A stretch of DNA of 64,000 bases from Pseudomonas viridiflava (GCF_900582625.1 NZ_UTIQ01000241.1:979661-1043660), one strand, 5' to 3'; positions 1-7,720 are shown, counted from the first letter of the stretch. The notes: generated from the letters alone by a model not told the origin. Translations and numbers: made by a program.

Positions 1-1
1 C

Positions 2-700
2 ACGCAAAGCCAGATCGACGAGCAGCAGCAGTTAGCCAACGGCGACCTCAGTGCCCAGGCCAACGCCACGCAAATGAGCGTGCCGGCGTGGCTGATCTTC
101 GGCATGTTCTTCGTCGTGCTGCCGATGGCTGGAGGCTTTCAGCGCGAACAACAAAGCGGCACGCTGCTGCGCTTGCGCTGTCTAGGGTTAAGCCTAAGCA
201 CGTTGGTGCTGAGCAAAGTGCTGCCGTATATGGCGCTGAACCTGCTGCAATTCGCCGCGCTGCTGGCGTTGGGCGTGTACGGCTTGCCACTGCTGGGCCT
301 GGAGCCGCTGAGTTTGCCGGGCAACGGCGTGGCGTACGGCGTGCTCGCGCTTAGCATTGCGCTGACCACCAGTTGCCTCGGCCTGTTGCTGGCAGCGTTG
401 GCCCGCAGTGCTGAACAAGCGCTGTTGCTGGGCGGCGGTATGAATATTTTGTTAGCGGCCATCGGCGGCATCATGGTGCCCAAAAGCGTGATGCCGGCGG
501 CCATGGCCCAGGTGGCCAACGTTTCACCCATGAGTTGGGCGCTGGACGCCTTTCTCACATTGCTGGTGGGCCATGGCTCACTGGCCGACATCGCGCCTTA
601 CTGCTTTCGCCTGCTGCTGCTTGCCGCAGTGCTGGGAACGGTGGGGCTGTATCTGTTCAAGCAGCGAGTGCAGCACACGCAATGGACCACACACTACTAG
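2..700 (+). CDS. ABC-2 type transporter permease, C-terminal part (5' end outside window)
   Basis: The reading frame is open from base 2, so the true start lies upstream of the window and only the last 232 codons are seen. After a short Gln-rich soluble stretch there are about six hydrophobic segments, ending in a positively charged tail. The order (soluble loop, then a block of helices with the 'VANVSPMSWALDAFLTL' segment near the end) is that of ABC-2 exporter permeases, which pair with a separate ATPase. The ATPase gene is presumably just upstream. The stop overlaps the following ACP gene by 19 nt, so the transporter is translationally tied to the biosynthetic genes and probably exports their product. 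The substrate is unknown. Confidence 0.8.
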   Translation, partial: TQSQIDEQQQLANGDLSAQANATQMSVPAWLIFGMFFVVLPMAGGFQREQQSGTLLRLRCLGLSLSTLVLSKVLPYMALNLLQFAALLALGVYGLPLLGLEPLSLPGNGVAYGVLALSIALTTSCLGLLLAALARSAEQALLLGGGMNILLAAIGGIMVPKSVMPAAMAQVANVSPMSWALDAFLTLLVGHGSLADIAPYCFRLLLLAAVLGTVGLYLFKQRVQHTQWTTHY

Positions 701-948
701 AACAACAGCTCAAGCAATTGCTGATCCGTGAATGCGACAAGGAAGACGATATCGACTGGCAAAGCATTGCCGACGATGAGCCGCTGTTCGGCCCCAAAAG
801 CCGCATTCAAATGGACAGCCTTGATGCGCTGCAAGTGTCGCTTGCCCTGCAACAGCACTACGGCGTGCGCATTGAAGGGGCGAAAGACGGCCGGCGCATT
901 CTCAACACCATCGCCACTATCGCCGCCTATATCAGGCAAGCGCAGTGA
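682..948 (+). CDS. acyl carrier protein (phosphopantetheine-binding)
   Basis: An 88-residue acidic helical protein with the 4'-phosphopantetheine attachment motif MDSLDALQ; Ser46 is the predicted attachment residue. It would carry acyl intermediates as thioesters for the neighbouring condensing enzymes. The ATG at 682 gives the normal ACP length and lies inside the permease gene; a longer frame opening at 535 would run entirely over permease sequence and is rejected. The TGA overlaps the GTG start of the next gene (GTGA). It is distinct from the fatty-acid AcpP, whose motif is usually GxDSLD, and resembles the dedicated ACPs (DarC-like) of aryl polyene and dialkylresorcinol loci. That specific assignment is inference. 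Confidence 0.85.
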   Translation: MDHTLLEQQLKQLLIRECDKEDDIDWQSIADDEPLFGPKSRIQMDSLDALQVSLALQQHYGVRIEGAKDGRRILNTIATIAAYIRQAQ

Positions 949-2063
949 CGCCGGTTTACCTGCAACGCGGCGCCCTGCAATGCGCGCTCGGCGACACCTT
1001 GGCCAGCGCCAGCCAGGCCCTGAGCCAAGGCGTGCACCCGCAAGGCCAGCCGTTTTTGCTGCATGAATTGCAGCAACCGCGCACCTACCTGCACGTAGCC
1101 GGCAACGCCGAAGATTTCGACGCGCGCATGGATCGGCTGCTGAGCGAAACCCTCGGCCACGGCCATAGCGCGCTGGACGATTGTTTGCTGATCGTGGCCA
1201 GCACCAGCCTCGACATCACCGAGCTGGAAGCGCAGGCCAGCGCCCAAGGGCACTTCCTGCCAGACAACTCCACCTCGCTCGACCGCGTCGCCGAGCAGCT
1301 GCGTGAGCGCTGGGGTTTTGCCGACGCCTTCACCCTCAACACCGCCTGCACCAGCGCGGCCAATGGCCTGCTGTACGGTGCTCGCTTGTTGGCAGGCGGG
1401 CAATTTTTCCGCGCCGTCGTCATCGCCTTTGAAACCCCAAGCGCGTTGGCCATGCAAGGCTTCGGCGCCCTCGACTTGCTCAGTCCCAGCGGCGACTACC
1501 GCCCGTTCCACCCGCAACGCGACGGCCTGGTGCTCGGCGAAACCTACGCCGCCGCCCTGCTCGCGTTGCAGCCTGGCGACGCACCGCTGGCTCGTCTGCT
1601 CGGCGGCTTCAGCGCGTGCGACACCACCAGCCTGACCACCACTCGCGAAGACGGCAGCCATATCGACTGGGTAATGCAGCAGGCCTTGCGCAGCGCCGAC
1701 CGCAGCGCAAGCGAGGTGGCCCTGGTGAAACTGCACGGCACCGCCACCCAAGCCAACGACCACGCCGAAGGCAACGGCATGCTCAGCCTGTATGGCGAAA
1801 ACATGCCGGCGCTGTGCGTGCTCAAACCGTGGCTCGGCCACACCCTCGGCGCCTGCGGCGTGAGCGAAACCCTGCTGCTGATGCACGCTTTGCAACACGC
1901 GGCATTGCCCGGTCTGGACTACGCCGACGCGGCGAGCCTGCCCCTGAGCGGCGAGCCGATTGCTTTGGCGGAAGACGCCATTGTGCTGGCCAATTTCTTT
2001 GGCTTCGGCGGCAACAACGCCACCCTTGTTATGCAGTGCTGCGCCACTGGAGAACCGCAATGA
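945..2063 (+). CDS. beta-ketoacyl-[ACP] synthase, FabF/FabB-like
   Basis: A 372-residue thiolase-fold condensing enzyme starting with GTG. The complete decarboxylating-ketosynthase triad is visible: Cys135 in NTACTSA, His264 in LHGTAT and His299 in LGHTLGA. It should therefore catalyse Claisen condensation of an ACP-bound starter with malonyl-ACP. It is about 40 residues shorter than housekeeping FabF, and the N-terminal region is divergent. It overlaps the ACP gene upstream and the short ketosynthase-like gene downstream (ATGA), so the three are probably co-translated. The pairing with a smaller partner recalls ketosynthase/chain-length-factor heterodimers of type II systems. Catalytic competence is well supported by motifs; the product is unknown. 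Confidence 0.85.
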   Translation: MTPVYLQRGALQCALGDTLASASQALSQGVHPQGQPFLLHELQQPRTYLHVAGNAEDFDARMDRLLSETLGHGHSALDDCLLIVASTSLDITELEAQASAQGHFLPDNSTSLDRVAEQLRERWGFADAFTLNTACTSAANGLLYGARLLAGGQFFRAVVIAFETPSALAMQGFGALDLLSPSGDYRPFHPQRDGLVLGETYAAALLALQPGDAPLARLLGGFSACDTTSLTTTREDGSHIDWVMQQALRSADRSASEVALVKLHGTATQANDHAEGNGMLSLYGENMPALCVLKPWLGHTLGACGVSETLLLMHALQHAALPGLDYADAASLPLSGEPIALAEDAIVLANFFGFGGNNATLVMQCCATGEPQ

Positions 2064-2623
2064 ACGTAATTGCAGCCAGTGAAATTCGCGGCTCGTCGGG
2101 CGTCACTGACAAAGACCTGAAAGCCGCGCTAAGCCAATGGCTAAGCACCCCACCACGCCGCATCGACCGCCTGATCTTCCAGGCCCTGCTCGCCGCCGCC
2201 GCGATCAAGCAACACGTGCGCCGCGATTGCGGCCTGTACCTGGCCTCTCGCCACCCGGCACGCCCAACCATGATCGCGTTGCTGGAAGCGGTGTGCGCCC
2301 ATCACAAACAGCCGAAACCCTTCGAGTTCGTTAACAGCGTGAGCAACGCGGCCGGCTTTCACGTAGCGCAGCAACTGGGGCTGGACGGACCCAACCTGTT
2401 TATTGGTGCCGGGCCGCGGGTGTGGTCACAACTGCTCGGACTGGCGCGCACCGATCTGGCCGATGGCGTGGTTAGCCAGGCGCTGTTGATTGTGGTGGAT
2501 GAGCAGGAGGGGTTTTGTGTGCAGGGGGTGTTGGTGGAAGGGGATGGCGTGGCGGCTGGCGGGTTTGATGAGCTGGTGCGTGGGGTTGCGGTGGAGCGGC
2601 TGGATCTGGAAGCCCCGCTCTGA
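2060..2623 (+). CDS. short ketosynthase-like protein (Ketoacyl-synt_2 type)
   Basis: A 187-residue protein starting at the ATG that overlaps the previous stop (ATGA). The middle part (IALLEAVCAHHKQPKPFEF, then VNSVSNAAGFHVAQQLGL) reads like the N-terminal half of a thiolase fold as found in Ketoacyl-synt_2 proteins. The nucleophile cysteine is absent at the equivalent site (SNAAG) and there is no C-terminal His domain. It cannot be an active ketosynthase alone. By analogy with type II polyketide and aryl polyene systems it could be a chain-length factor or scaffold for the ketosynthase encoded just upstream. Family placement is moderate confidence; function is inference. Confidence 0.6.
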   Translation: MNVIAASEIRGSSGVTDKDLKAALSQWLSTPPRRIDRLIFQALLAAAAIKQHVRRDCGLYLASRHPARPTMIALLEAVCAHHKQPKPFEFVNSVSNAAGFHVAQQLGLDGPNLFIGAGPRVWSQLLGLARTDLADGVVSQALLIVVDEQEGFCVQGVLVEGDGVAAGGFDELVRGVAVERLDLEAPL

Positions 2624-2644
2624 AATTTATGTTCGGCGGAACCC

Positions 2645-2674
2645 TCTGGATTCCCGCGAAGGCGGGAATCCAGA
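2645..2674. terminator. perfect inverted repeat between convergent operons
   Basis: A 13-bp arm (TCTGGATTCCCGC) and its exact complement are separated by the 4-nt loop GAAG. It sits 21 bp past the plus-strand operon and 42 bp before the end of the minus-strand operon. There is no T run, so it is not a classical intrinsic terminator. The GGATTCCCGC..GCGGGAATCC hairpin is a type of repeat seen between genes in many Proteobacteria. It may stop or protect both convergent transcripts. Confidence 0.6.
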
Positions 2675-2716
2675 ATCTCGGACTTAAAAACCAATTTCGA
2701 ACAATCGTAATCCGCA

Positions 2717-3718
2717 TCAACCCTTACGCTTGGCCCACGCCCCCAACTCTTTCATCAACCCCCTTTCCTGCACCGCAATCGCCCGCAACGAATCCGCAAT
2801 CGGCGCAAAATTCGGTGCCTCGGTTTTACTCCGGCACGCACGCACGCACGCCGAGGCAAATTGCCGCCAGTTGTCGCCAATGGCGGTCAGTTGCACCGAC
2901 GCTTCCTGCAAGCTGGCATCGCCCAGCTTCTCCCCCGCTTCCTGCAAAAAGCTCGCGTACATAAAGCGAAAACCGGCGCCGCCGGTGCCGATTTCTTCTT
3001 GCATGCGCACGATGTGGGTGAGGTACAGGCGGTTGTATTTCACCTGGCTCGGGTCGAGCTGTTCGACTTTGCTGGCGAGGTGCTGAATGCCGCGCACGCC
3101 AATCCAGGGCAGCGGCATGCCGTCAAGAATGCGCGTGGTGGACAGTACGCTCTGGCGAATCAGGCGGTTCCAGTCTTGCTCAAGTGGCACGTCGTCGAGC
3201 CAGTACATCAGGCCTTTGGCGGCCAACGCGCCTTTGGCAAAGCGGGCTTTTTGCAGGTCTTCGGCGGCGCAGCGCACCGGCTCTTCGAACACCGGGTCGC
3301 TGATCAGGTACTCGTTGCCTTCACGCCCGTAAGCCAGCAGGTTGTGGGCGTTGAAGTGAAAGCGCATCTCTGGCGGAAAGTACGGCAGCCAGAACACCGA
3401 GCTTTGCAGGCCTGCCAGGCGCCCGCCATCCAGCGCGGCGTCGAGGGCCAGGCGGCCCTGTTCAGGCTTGCTAAAGGTTTGCGTGTGCAGCTTGGCGCCC
3501 AGGCGCTTGCTAAGGGTTTTGATCAAATATTTGGGCGGCATCCGGTAGGCAATCAGCGGCATGCCGCTGAGCTTGACGATGGGCAGGTAGGCGAACGCCA
3601 GGCCCGAGGCCAAGCCAAAGGCCATCGGCTCGCTCATCGGCAGACCGGCATGGGTGAGCAAGCTGGCCATTACGCCGCTTTCACAGTGGGCGCTCTGGCG
3701 GTGTTGGAAGCTGCTCAT
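2717..3718 (-). CDS. BtrH N-terminal domain protein (acyl/aminoacyl transferase-like)
   Basis: 333 residues from the ATG at 3718, which overlaps the TGA of the upstream gene (ATGA). A longer frame into the previous gene is rejected. The first 130 residues match the butirosin-H N-terminal family: FQHRQSAHCESG with a putative nucleophile Cys12, followed by SEPMAFGLASGLAFAYLP. The C-terminal 120 residues are helical, as in the DUF4872 partner region. BtrH in butirosin synthesis moves an acyl group from an ACP to an acceptor amine. By analogy this protein could release or transfer the ACP-bound chain of this cluster. The acceptor is not indicated by the sequence. It is the last gene of the minus operon. 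Confidence 0.7.
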   Translation of the reverse strand: MSSFQHRQSAHCESGVMASLLTHAGLPMSEPMAFGLASGLAFAYLPIVKLSGMPLIAYRMPPKYLIKTLSKRLGAKLHTQTFSKPEQGRLALDAALDGGRLAGLQSSVFWLPYFPPEMRFHFNAHNLLAYGREGNEYLISDPVFEEPVRCAAEDLQKARFAKGALAAKGLMYWLDDVPLEQDWNRLIRQSVLSTTRILDGMPLPWIGVRGIQHLASKVEQLDPSQVKYNRLYLTHIVRMQEEIGTGGAGFRFMYASFLQEAGEKLGDASLQEASVQLTAIGDNWRQFASACVRACRSKTEAPNFAPIADSLRAIAVQERGLMKELGAWAKRKG

Positions 3719-4143
3719 ACCGGGTCCTTGGTGTGCTGATTCGTAGGGTGCTGAAAGTGAGCGAGGTCGGCCAGCGGCAAACCGAAGGCGTCGGCGTAAC
3801 GGGCCAGAATGGCGGGCGACAGCCCTTTGTAAACAGCCGGACGAAAGTGCCGGCGAATGCGCCATTGCCACAGCCCGGTAATTTGCGCGAGTGCCGGTTC
3901 ATCCAGGCGGTAGCGGTACATCAGAAACTTCAAGGCCGACAATTCACCGCGCTGCCAGGCGGCGTGGGCCTCGGCTTCGAGACCTTCAAGCTCCTCCACG
4001 GCCAATTGCGTGGCGAAGGCTTCGGGCTCCCAGCCATCGCTCTGCAAGCCTTGGTAATGACCGTCGGCATCCACGGCGTAGACCAACTTGCTGTGCCCGC
4101 CGTAGGTAGAACTGTGGTCTTGCGGCACTTCATCAAGCTTCAT
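3715..4143 (-). CDS. conserved hypothetical protein of the lipid cluster
   Basis: 142 residues using the ATG at 4143, which overlaps the 3' end of the KAS III gene by 11 nt; a TTG six bases further up is the alternative. No signal peptide or membrane segment. I do not recognise a named family. The C-terminal third (LAQITGLWQWRIRRHF, then LSPAILARYADAFGL) has the spacing of a lambda-repressor-like helix-turn-helix, so DNA binding or a purely structural helical role are both possible. Its overlaps with genes on both sides say it is made together with the KAS III and BtrH-like proteins. Confidence 0.65.
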   Translation of the reverse strand: MKLDEVPQDHSSTYGGHSKLVYAVDADGHYQGLQSDGWEPEAFATQLAVEELEGLEAEAHAAWQRGELSALKFLMYRYRLDEPALAQITGLWQWRIRRHFRPAVYKGLSPAILARYADAFGLPLADLAHFQHPTNQHTKDPV

Positions 4144-5290
4144 GGCCAACCACCGTCAGGTGCATAAACGCACTGGAGAAACGCCCGCTTTCAGGCACGT
4201 AGCAGAGCAAGCGTTGACCGCTGTGCAGGCGGCCGTCGTTAAAGAGTTCTTCGAGCATGATAAAAATCGACGCCGCGCCGGTGTTGCCCTTGGTGGTGAG
4301 GTTGGTGAACCAACGCTCTTGGGGAATCGGCAGGTCGGCGTTGGCCAGGCCAACCGCCAGGCGGTCGCGGAAAAAGGCAGAGGAATAGTGCGGCAGGAAC
4401 AGGTCGATGTCGTCGGCATGCAAGGCGCGCTTGGACATGATTCGCTGCAACGCCTGCTCGACGGTGTATTTGACGATGTTGTCGTTGAGCAGTTTGACGT
4501 TCTGCTTGATCGCCATCACCGAGCGGCGGCCACGCTCGTCGGCGTCGTAGCGGCTCCAGCCTGTAAGCTGGCCGTCTTGCATGTCGGCGCCGGCATACAT
4601 GCACGCCGGCATCTGGTCGGCGAACGAGTAGATATCCAACCAATCAATGCGCAGGCTCAGGCCTTTGGCATTGGGCTGTTGCTGCACCAGCACGGCGCCG
4701 GCGCCATCGGAGAGCATCCAGCGCAGAAAGTCTTTTTCGAAGGCGATTTCCGGATGGCTTTCCAGCTCTTCCACGCGGCTCTCGTATTCCGCGTTGAAGT
4801 TTTTCGCCTGCATCAATACCGAGGCCACTTCCGAGCCACAGGCCACCGCGTTGCGGCTCTCACCGCTGGCGACGCTCAGCCAGGCGTATTTCAGGGCGGT
4901 CATGCCGCACAGGCAGATGCCGGCGGTAGACACCACTTCACACGGCGGATTGCCCAGCTCGCCATGCACCATGACGGCATGGTTGGGCATGACCTGGTCC
5001 GGCGATGAGCTGCTGGCCACCAGGCAGTCGAGCTGGTCGAGCTCAAAGCCATTGCCGGCCAACCCGCGAATGGCGGCGGCGCTGACCTGGGCGTTGGTCA
5101 TGCTCGGCTCGCCGGTGGCGGGGTCGATCACGTAGTGGCGCTGCTGGATGCCGTTGCTGCGCAGCACCAGTTTGCGCGCGCGCGAGGGGCGCGGACCGAC
5201 CATGCCCAGGCGTGCTTCCATGGTGTCGTTGTCGACAGCGTCATGGGGCAGGTAGGCGCTGATGCGGTTGATGAATACGGGTTGAACCAC
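4133..5290 (-). CDS. KAS III-type condensing enzyme (DarB-like)
   Basis: 385 residues from a GTG at 5290 preceded by GAGGA at good spacing; a TTG 45 bp upstream would add 15 residues but has no ribosome binding site. The FabH-type catalytic set is present: Cys126 or Cys128 in TAGICLCGM, His301 in LFLPHYSS and Asn336 in KGNTGAAS. The N-terminus INRISAYLPHDAV resembles DarB of dialkylresorcinol and flexirubin loci. DarB joins two beta-keto or fatty acyl intermediates before ring formation. It lies 63 bp downstream of a DarA-like gene, as in dar operons. Condensing activity is well supported; DarB-like specificity is inferred from its neighbour. Confidence 0.75.
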   Translation of the reverse strand: MVQPVFINRISAYLPHDAVDNDTMEARLGMVGPRPSRARKLVLRSNGIQQRHYVIDPATGEPSMTNAQVSAAAIRGLAGNGFELDQLDCLVASSSSPDQVMPNHAVMVHGELGNPPCEVVSTAGICLCGMTALKYAWLSVASGESRNAVACGSEVASVLMQAKNFNAEYESRVEELESHPEIAFEKDFLRWMLSDGAGAVLVQQQPNAKGLSLRIDWLDIYSFADQMPACMYAGADMQDGQLTGWSRYDADERGRRSVMAIKQNVKLLNDNIVKYTVEQALQRIMSKRALHADDIDLFLPHYSSAFFRDRLAVGLANADLPIPQERWFTNLTTKGNTGAASIFIMLEELFNDGRLHSGQRLLCYVPESGRFSSAFMHLTVVGHEA

Positions 5291-5353
5291 GGGACGTCCT
5301 CGAGTCACTTCAGGGTGCGCGGCACGGTGCAACAAGCACCGGCGATGCGCCCT

Positions 5354-6271
5354 TCACTCACCGGATGGGCCGGCAAAATAAGCTTTCTGTCGTAGGGTGC
5401 GGGTTTTGAATACCGGCGCCAGGAGTTTTTTCAGCACGGCGCCCAAGGGCACCACGGTCACGATCAGGCACAGCAAAAACACCACGTACACCACCAACCC
5501 CAGACCGCGACGCAGGCTTTGTTGCGGGCCGATGGCGGCGAGCAGGCGGCTCCACAGTTGGAAGCTGCGGTTGCCAACGGTTTCGCTGCCGATCAGTTTT
5601 TCATCCACGCGCACCGCGCCCAGGCCTTGCAGCATGGGTTCGCGCAGGGGGTGGTCATCAGCGGCCATGCGACGGGCAATTGCTTCGCCAAAGCGGCTGG
5701 AGGCGGCAATTTCTGACTCAGCGATACCGGCGCGCGGCACCCAGCTGTAGGGTTTCTGCCGGCCGGTGAACATCCACAACGGCGTCGATAGAAAGCTGGC
5801 GGCGGTGCCGCAGGCGTCGGTCAGCGCCACGTTGTCGAGCAGGCGTGCGCCCAGTTCGGTAAGTCGCGCTTTGAGTTTTTCCTGCGCCATCAGCCACATG
5901 TTGCGGCAGCCAATTACCGTGACCACCGGCGTATCACGCAGCAACTGCGCCGCTTCCGGCGTGGCGAGAAAACTGGTGATGGGCAGCGAGGGCGTGAGGA
6001 ACCACACCTGATAGGCGAGGATGACTAAGTCGTAACGTTTTGCGGCGTCGACGGTCAGTGGTTTTAAGGGCTGGGCGCGCATCAGCACGGTTTCCGGGAA
6101 GATTCGGAAAAAGCTGAGAAAGGGCCAGGGAAACGGGTAAGGTTGCGCCGGCTCGATGGCCAGAAAGTCCACCTGAACGTCGTCGCGCTGCAACAGGGGT
6201 CCGCACACGGCATTAACCAGCCGGCTTAACTGCCCTGTCTGCGAATAGTGAACCACCAACACCTGACGCAT
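5354..6271 (-). CDS. DarA-like flavodoxin-fold protein (dialkylresorcinol condensing enzyme family)
   Basis: 305 residues. The N-terminus RQVLVVHYSQTGQLSRLV is a flavodoxin-type phosphate-binding loop, and PYPFPWPFLSFFRIFPETV is typical of proteins labelled dialkylresorcinol condensing enzyme DarA. After the roughly 190-residue flavodoxin-like domain comes a C-terminal region with one or two hydrophobic segments (GLGLVVYVVFLLCLIVTVV), so it is probably membrane-anchored. In dar systems DarA acts with DarB to convert the condensed intermediate to the aromatic resorcinol. It is the first gene of the minus operon, with AAGGA upstream of the ATG. Family call moderate to good; the reaction here is inferred. 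Confidence 0.7.
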   Translation of the reverse strand: MRQVLVVHYSQTGQLSRLVNAVCGPLLQRDDVQVDFLAIEPAQPYPFPWPFLSFFRIFPETVLMRAQPLKPLTVDAAKRYDLVILAYQVWFLTPSLPITSFLATPEAAQLLRDTPVVTVIGCRNMWLMAQEKLKARLTELGARLLDNVALTDACGTAASFLSTPLWMFTGRQKPYSWVPRAGIAESEIAASSRFGEAIARRMAADDHPLREPMLQGLGAVRVDEKLIGSETVGNRSFQLWSRLLAAIGPQQSLRRGLGLVVYVVFLLCLIVTVVPLGAVLKKLLAPVFKTRTLRQKAYFAGPSGE

Positions 6272-6306
6272 AGCGCGCGCAATCCTTGCAACAAAGTGTC
6301 GGAATT

Positions 6307-6753
6307 ATGCCACAGAGAATTCATACGCCCGTAGCCACGCTCGCCAGAACTGCCGTCTTGTTCCTGTTACTCGTCGGGGCGCAGGCCTGGGCCGGCGACA
6401 TTGTGGTCAGCATCGACGGCGTTAGGGCCGATGGCGAATTGGGTGTCGCCCTGGTATTCGCCGATCAGAAAGAATGGCCACAGAAGGTGCTGCGCGAAGT
6501 GCACAGCCAGGATTCGACCGTGCGACTGCGCAATTTGCCGCCGGGGCGTTATGCGCTGCAGGTGTTTCAGGACACTAACGGCAACGGCCAGCTCGACCTC
6601 AGCCCGCGCGGCATTCCACTGGAGCCGGTCGGCTTTTCCAGCAACCCCTCGTTACTGCTCGGCAAGCCGACGCCGCTCAAGTGCGGGTTTGAACATGGGG
6701 CTGGGGATACGCAGGTGCAGATCAAGCTAAAGGCGAAAGAGCCCAAGCAATAA
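6307..6753 (+). CDS. DUF2141 secreted protein
   Basis: 148 residues from the ATG at 6307 (an in-frame TTG at 6286 is a weaker alternative). A signal peptide with a hydrophobic core (VLFLLLVGAQAWA) and cleavage after AWA is clear, so the protein is exported. The body carries the DUF2141 signature: GDIVVSIDGVR, then VFQDTNGNGQLD, then GIPLEPVGFS. DUF2141 domains are small periplasmic beta-sandwich proteins of unknown role; some occur beside lipid or outer-membrane genes. It starts only 35 bp from the divergent darA-like gene, so the two share a promoter region. Whether it belongs to that system is open. Confidence 0.8.
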   Translation: MPQRIHTPVATLARTAVLFLLLVGAQAWAGDIVVSIDGVRADGELGVALVFADQKEWPQKVLREVHSQDSTVRLRNLPPGRYALQVFQDTNGNGQLDLSPRGIPLEPVGFSSNPSLLLGKPTPLKCGFEHGAGDTQVQIKLKAKEPKQ

Positions 6754-6762
6754 CGCGGCTCG

Positions 6763-6829
6763 TGTAGGAGAGGCTTTAGCCTCGAGCTTTTAGCGTCGAG
6801 AGCATCGCGGCTAAAGCCGCTCCCACAGT
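6763..6829. repeat. Pseudomonas REP/REPIN-type repeat
   Basis: Two hairpins in opposite orientation, GAGGCTTTAGCCTC and GCGGCTAAAGCCGC, flank a third small palindrome (CTCGA..TCGAG). The outer ends read GTAGGAG and CTCCCAC. This is the usual GTAGGAGCGGCTTTAGCC family of Pseudomonas intergenic repeats, here between the convergent DUF2141 and lipocalin genes. Confidence 0.85.
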
Positions 6830-6837
6830 TTCCTTTG

Positions 6838-7395
6838 CTACTTCTTGATCGACCCATCCGGCGTGCGCCAGATCAGTTTGCCGGTTTCATAGCCCTGGCC
6901 TTTGGCGACTTCGAGCAGCTTGTCGCGCATGCCGGGTTTCAGCTCCGGTGTGCGCGACAGCAGCCACAGGTATTCGTGGTCCGGGCTGCCGACCATGGCG
7001 GTCTCGTAGTCGTCGTCCAGGTAAAGCACCCAGTACTGACCCTTGGTCACGCCGGGCAGCACATCACTTACCCAGTTATCGAACGTCACCCAGAGCTTGT
7101 CGGTTTTGCCTTCAACCTGCGGCACCGCTTCGCCTTTGGCTTCCTGCCATTCGCCTTCCAGCGTGCGGCAGCGATTGAGCACGCCCACTTTGCCGTCGGC
7201 TTGCAGCGTGTAGTGGGCTTCGGATTGGGCGCAGTCACGCTGGAAGAACATCGGCAAACGCGCCGCTTCATACCAGGTGCCTTGGTAGCGTTCGAGGTCT
7301 ACCTTTTCCACGGTTTTCGGCGGCACCGGGCCGGTGCCGGAGTTGGCGCAGCCGCTGAGCAGCAGCGCGGCCAGTAATGTCAGACGCAAACGCAT
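6838..7395 (-). CDS. blc: outer-membrane lipocalin Blc
   Basis: 185 residues with a lipoprotein signal peptide (LTLLAALLLSGCANS; lipobox Cys16). The lipocalin motif is seen at YQGTWYEAARLP, with FFQRDCAQSEAHYTL following as in bacterial Blc proteins, and the conserved late segment YLWLLSRTPEL. Bacterial lipocalins bind fatty acids or lysophospholipids at the outer membrane and are often stress-induced. It follows a small BamE-like lipoprotein gene after 11 bp, so both are likely one transcript. Confidence 0.88.
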   Translation of the reverse strand: MRLRLTLLAALLLSGCANSGTGPVPPKTVEKVDLERYQGTWYEAARLPMFFQRDCAQSEAHYTLQADGKVGVLNRCRTLEGEWQEAKGEAVPQVEGKTDKLWVTFDNWVSDVLPGVTKGQYWVLYLDDDYETAMVGSPDHEYLWLLSRTPELKPGMRDKLLEVAKGQGYETGKLIWRTPDGSIKK

Positions 7396-7406
7396 AAGCG
7401 AGCTCC

Positions 7407-7661
7407 TTATTTCAGACCATGGCCTGCGAACACCACCACTTTTTCGCCGGCGTATTGAATGCTGATGTAGCGTTTTTCATCGCCCCAAGTGCAGCTGGTA
7501 AGGCCCAGCGCGCCAGAGCAGTCGGCCGGCGAACCGAGCAGACTTTCGACCTCGGCTTTGCTCATGCCGACCTGAATTTTTGAGTAATTGTCTTGGTTGA
7601 TCTTGCTGCACGCGGTAATCAGCACACAGGCTGACAAGAGCAAGAAACGACGCAGGGTCAT
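7407..7661 (-). CDS. small BamE/SmpA-like lipoprotein
   Basis: 84 residues. Lipobox LITAC (Cys18) after a short hydrophobic signal. The mature part (YSKIQVGMSKAEVESLLGSP) carries the signature of the BamE/OmlA-like fold, but the protein is shorter than BamE and lies away from fur, so it is a paralogue (DUF3862-like) rather than the BAM component itself. Predicted lipid-anchored periplasmic protein of unknown role, co-transcribed with blc. Confidence 0.8.
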   Translation of the reverse strand: MTLRRFLLLSACVLITACSKINQDNYSKIQVGMSKAEVESLLGSPADCSGALGLTSCTWGDEKRYISIQYAGEKVVVFAGHGLK

Positions 7662-7720
7662 GGAAGAACTCCAAGGCAGGAAAAGTAGGGGCAGGCGACA
7701 AGCAACTGCCTGCTTGGACG

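Noticed and set aside
1616..2059. Upstream extension of the short ketosynthase-like gene
   Set aside because: The extra codons overlap the ketosynthase gene and are rich in Arg/His as in an out-of-frame read; the ATGA overlap at 2060 is the better start.
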